Assembly (NCBI GenBank): GCA_945827465.1
Contig: CALZOH010000074.1
Location: forward strand, 1-13,247
Direction: 5' to 3'
Length of the DNA stretch: 13,247 bases
Source: an uncultured Prevotellaceae bacterium
Lineage (GTDB): Bacteria; Bacteroidota; Bacteroidia; Bacteroidales; Bacteroidaceae
The notes under the pieces are model-generated. The model had not been told where the DNA came from and did not search any database. It saw only the letters and a list, made by a program, of their open reading frames with translations. Positions 13,184 through 13,247 of the stretch are shown in pieces (the stretch's first letter is position 1; the number at the start of each line of letters is the position of its first letter). The position numbers and the translations under genes are program-made.

Positions 13184-13247
13184 GCAAGTTAGCGCGCGGG
13201 GTGCGGCAAGCTTTCGGGGGGTCGCAAAAGCTTCCGCGGGGAGTGCG
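13184..13247. repeat. Degenerate GC-rich tandem repeats of about 20 bp, truncated by the window end
   Basis: Three successive units share the pattern CAAG-TT-(n)-CG(CG)GGGG-TGCG: 13184-13205, 13206-13224 and 13225-13247. Units 1 and 3 both contain CGCGGGG at 40-bp spacing (13195 and 13235). Units 2 and 3 also form an inverted repeat, AAGCTTT (13208-13214) with AAAGCTT (13227-13233), around 12 nt. No open frame crosses them. The series may continue past the edge, so length and type are unknown. Confidence 0.45.

Noticed and set aside
13184..13247. Start of a CRISPR array.
   Set aside because: The repeat units are degenerate, 19-23 bp long and directly adjacent, without unique spacers of constant length.

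Overview
The window looks like a chromosomal segment of a Bacteroidota bacterium, most likely Prevotella-like (order Bacteroidales). The signs are repeated TAnnTTTG promoter boxes (the Bacteroides-type -7 element) in front of most transcription units, a UpxY-type capsule antiterminator, a PorQ component of the type IX secretion system, a Bacteroidota-style energy transducer TonB, and weak or absent Shine-Dalgarno sequences. Base composition changes strongly across the window: 781-840 has 14 G/C out of 60, while 12541-12600 has 44 out of 60.

Left end (1-1008, leftward): the start of a surface-polysaccharide locus. A -7 box at 1001-1008 precedes a leader of about 230 nt with alternative hairpins, then a upxY-like NusG paralogue, then the first 35 codons of a membrane polysaccharide-biosynthesis protein that leaves the window. 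Next are a leftward U32-family protein gene and, divergent from it, an exported lactonase-fold lipoprotein. The divergent promoter region carries a perfect 17-bp dyad.

Middle (3785-9142): a leftward unit porQ-cmk-ispH (type IX secretion, CMP/dCMP kinase, last step of the MEP isoprenoid pathway) and a divergent rightward unit of TonB, polyprenyl diphosphate synthase and TatD nuclease. The two start from closely spaced back-to-back promoters. IspH supplies the IPP/DMAPP that the prenyl synthase would elongate.

Right end (9154-13247): lptB (ATPase of the LPS exporter) runs leftward. Divergent from it is a compact rightward operon: mlaE and mlaF (ABC permease and ATPase of phospholipid transport), a YhhN/lysoplasmalogenase-family membrane protein, and an exported D-Ala-D-Ala dipeptidase. 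These genes are 1 bp apart or overlap, are preceded by the best promoter match in the window (TTTG-N19-TACCTTTG), and are followed by a GC-rich intrinsic terminator. Much of this half serves the cell envelope. The final ~65 bases hold degenerate GC-rich repeats cut by the window edge.

No rRNA, tRNA, insertion sequence or CRISPR array was seen. Most genes are conserved housekeeping or envelope genes. The least ordinary items are the mlaEF/lysoplasmalogenase/dipeptidase operon, the possible attenuator in the upxY leader, the 17-bp operator-like dyad, and the terminal repeats. Several translation starts need correcting because promoter boxes lie inside or over the longest open frame (U32 protein, mlaE) or because the upstream extension is implausible (TonB).
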